A stretch of DNA of 64,000 nucleotides. It comes from Ctenosaura bakeri. Lineage: Eukaryota; Chordata; Lepidosauria; Squamata; Iguanidae. The DNA is taken from assembly GCA_948474755.1 (NCBI GenBank), contig CAOLHI010000022.1:496001-560000 (forward strand), in the 5' to 3' direction. A program made the position numbers and the translations under genes. The notes beneath the pieces were generated by a model that saw nothing but the letters and a program-made list of their open reading frames with translations, had not been told where the DNA came from and did no database searches. This document shows, one piece after another, positions 63,676 through 64,000 of the stretch (positions are counted from its first letter, which is position 1; each line of letters opens with the position of its first letter).

Positions 63676-64000
63676 TATTAGAAAAATGGTTGAACCACAG
63701 GTTTTTAGAATACTGGGAAATCCCGACAAAGAGAATCCTAGACAGGGAAGAATCTTTGCAGTTCAGGACATTACACAAAAAAAATGCTCATGATTTTGGG
63801 GATTTTTGCACTGATAATGCCATCTCTGTTCAGAAGATATCTCTCCTGCACAGAAAACAGTATTTTTTTGGACAAAAAAATAAGATTGCTGCACAGAAAA
63901 TCCTGCTTTCTATGTGGGAAACGTGTTCCACACAAATGTTTTGCATAGAAGATAGTTTTCTATGGGGAAAAATGCATTTTTAAACGTAACTCCCAAACCG

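Larger units (their letters stand above)
56984..64000. other. 3' flank, intergenic or distal UTR
   Basis: About 7 kb with no gene seen. It holds hAT-type elements (57664-57792 and 59430-60289), SINE-like repeats (60950-61172 and 61745-61960), a palindromic miniature element (about 61210-61420) and a Tigger-like element (63210-63675). About 57.8-59.4 and 62.0-63.2 kb contain nothing recognisable. Confidence 0.7.

Noticed and set aside
1..64000. CRISPR arrays, operons, bacterial promoters
   Set aside because: The window is vertebrate nuclear DNA; tandem repeats are microsatellites.

Overview
The window is vertebrate nuclear DNA, AT-rich and intron-dominated, and most probably from a squamate reptile (lizard or snake). 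I infer the clade from the repeats: several tRNA-headed SINEs whose 3' ends carry the BovB-type tail ending in CAACAACAA (Sauria-SINE architecture), 5S-rRNA-headed SINEs with the same tail, L2- and CR1-type LINE fragments, many hAT and Tigger-like miniature transposons, and a complete DIRS retrotransposon. The species cannot be named from sequence alone.

The only host gene is the 3' two thirds of CTNND2 (delta-catenin/NPRAP), on the + strand. Fifteen coding exons lie between 11112 and 55984. They encode about 808 residues, close to human residues 418-1225 by my recollection of that protein. They cover the end of the N-terminal region, the whole armadillo domain with its lysine-rich loop, and the C-terminal tail ending in the PDZ ligand DSWV. 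Splice phases are consistent from exon to exon. The exceptions are a one-base deficit in a CCCC run in the first exon (11175-11178), which breaks the frame, and two introns that use GC rather than GT donors (13479 and 39029). Bases 1-11111 are the 3' part of a long intron. The 3' UTR follows 55984, with AATAAA signals at 56324, 56601, 56740 and 56978. The rest, to 64000, looks intergenic.

The most striking object is a 6.1-kb GC-rich DIRS tyrosine-recombinase retrotransposon (about 39205-45298). It lies in the sense orientation in the intron that begins with the second GC donor. It carries gag, reverse transcriptase/RNase H/methyltransferase-like, and tyrosine recombinase coding regions, all open and with catalytic motifs intact. 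It has split inverted terminal repeats that match over 134 of 134 bases, an internal complementary region, and no target-site duplication, as expected for DIRS. Gag ends at UUU-UGA-C, and the RT frame, which has no upstream AUG, is exactly +1 of it. This suggests RT is made by +1 frameshifting at the gag stop.

Other introns and the 3' flank hold diverged repeats: L2 LINE fragments (one with endonuclease motif ITETWLDE, one with the RT C-terminal region), Tigger-like elements with TA duplications, MER2-like elements, hAT elements with 8-bp duplications (one perfect at 59422/60290), and microsatellites. No bacterial features, CRISPR arrays, or complete tRNA or rRNA genes were seen.
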